A stretch of 64,000 nucleotides of DNA from Bedellia somnulentella (Eukaryota > Arthropoda > Insecta > Lepidoptera > Bedelliidae). Of this stretch, positions 63,256 to 64,000 are shown in pieces (position 1 is the first letter of the stretch; every line of letters starts with the position of its first letter). The notes beneath the pieces are model-generated. The model was not told the origin of the DNA. It saw only the letters and a list, made by a program, of their open reading frames with translations, and made no database searches. Position numbers and translations under genes: made by a program. Where the stretch lies: NCBI GenBank assembly GCA_963576735.1, contig OY755190.1, forward strand, positions 2,411,695-2,475,694, written 5' to 3'.

Positions 63256-63938
63256 TGTTAATTATGCATAAACACTTGTCACATCATGATATACCAAATA
63301 TTTACTAATAGATACAGTTTTTCGTTTCGACAAGTGATAAATTCACGTCTTGTCTTGACAATACAACGCCATATTGAATAATGAACTTCTTTCAAAACTG
63401 TACCAAAATAATAATGTAAGTCTTTCAAAAAATGTACACAAGAGTCTTCAAAAAGTGGCCAATTGTATAATTTTAATATATTTAATTAATTATAGTTATA
63501 GTAAGATCGCTCTCTCACTCTCAAAAATAAAAGAAACAGTTTAAACTCCCCCGATCCATTCTCATTGGGAATAGGATTTGGTTACATTTAATAAAATGTA
63601 GGAAAAAATAAAGAATGGAGGTGCGAGTCCGATCTCAGTTTCAAATGATATTCTCTCATTCGTTGACATGACAATCAAGTGATTATTGTAATTTGGACTT
63701 TTTTTGACATAGGTCATATGTTTGTTTTTCACTTCTGCGATAACAGGATTTTCTGTATAAACACAAAACAAATTACAAAATAATTCAATTAATTAGGGCT
63801 TAACGCCACAAAATCGATTGTAAACAAGTGCATAATTTAAAGCAAAACAACAATTTACAGTTAGTACCAAATTCAGTTGTTTTGAATCATTAAAAGTAGC
63901 ATATTGTAATAATCAATTTCGAAACCTTTGTTTTTTCA
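63256..63938. promoter_or_regulatory. Upstream region of Usp32, possible bidirectional promoter
   Basis: 683 bp separate the Usp32 ATG (minus) from a short open frame starting on the plus strand at 63939. No TATA box stands out at a convincing distance, and no transposon remnant was recognised, which is unusual here and fits a constrained promoter. Inference only. Confidence 0.35.
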
Positions 63939-64000
63939 ATGCCTGTGTCACTTTGTGTCTTGCGAATTGAAATCGACGAAGATCTTCCAGAAATGGGTGA
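63939..64000 (+). CDS. Possible start of a divergent gene, cut by the window end
   Basis: An ATG opens a frame reading MPVSLCVLRIEIDEDLPEMG to the last base. The acidic, non-repetitive composition looks coding and the head-to-head position beside Usp32 is plausible. Only 20 residues are visible and I do not recognise the protein. No stop or splice site is seen. Confidence 0.35.
   Translation, partial: MPVSLCVLRIEIDEDLPEMG

Overview
The window looks like a piece of an insect nuclear genome, most probably a moth or butterfly. It is AT-rich, has spliced genes with GT-AG introns and carries several families of non-LTR retrotransposons, SINEs and TIR elements. The order and species are inferences from the repeat families; the sequence alone does not prove them.

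The one recognisable host gene fills about 44 kb. It is the orthologue of the ubiquitin-specific protease USP32, on the minus strand from its ATG at 63255 to its stop at 18971. I assembled 27 coding exons by matching the known USP32 domain order and using splice signals. They join in frame to 4533 coding bases (1510 residues plus stop). In order the protein carries N-terminal EF-hand-type calcium-binding segments, a DUSP domain, a ubiquitin-like segment, a USP catalytic domain with Cys693, His1421 and Asn1437/Asp1438, and a C-terminal CaaX-like CVLA. A possible divergent gene starts on the plus strand at 63939 and runs off the window.

The left 15.4 kb is a nest of mobile elements. Two related palindromic (foldback) elements lie next to each other at 1003..13254 and 13289..15442. 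The first was opened by a minus-strand LINE (LINE-A, 1087..12467, target duplication GCCTAT). LINE-A was itself opened by a jockey-like LINE (LINE-B, 8730..11905, CATTTG) and by a plus-strand CR1/L2-group LINE with both ORFs (LINE-C, 3968..8378, ATTATTAAT). A tRNA-type SINE sits in the right arm of the first foldback element. A 1.5-kb TIR element sits in the second.

The introns of Usp32 are packed with repeats. SINE-1 (about 250 bp, ending in (TATG)n) has some 25 copies and shares its 3' end with an RTE-like LINE present as short 3' fragments. SINE-2 is a tRNA-type SINE. A TSD-flanked element of about 320 bp (SINE-3) contains a tRNA-like cloverleaf. Intron 19 holds a TTAA-flanked piggyBac-like MITE. 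Intron 6 holds a P-type element with a THAP exon, a copia fragment and an 8-bp target duplication. Several hairpin MITEs are scattered through the window.

The most unusual feature is that pieces of Usp32's own exons are duplicated beside the exons they came from. This is clear for exons 4, 9, 12, 14 and 16, and weak for 18 and 25. The copies usually include one splice site and part of the adjoining intron. They range from decayed fragments to three perfectly identical 360-bp units.
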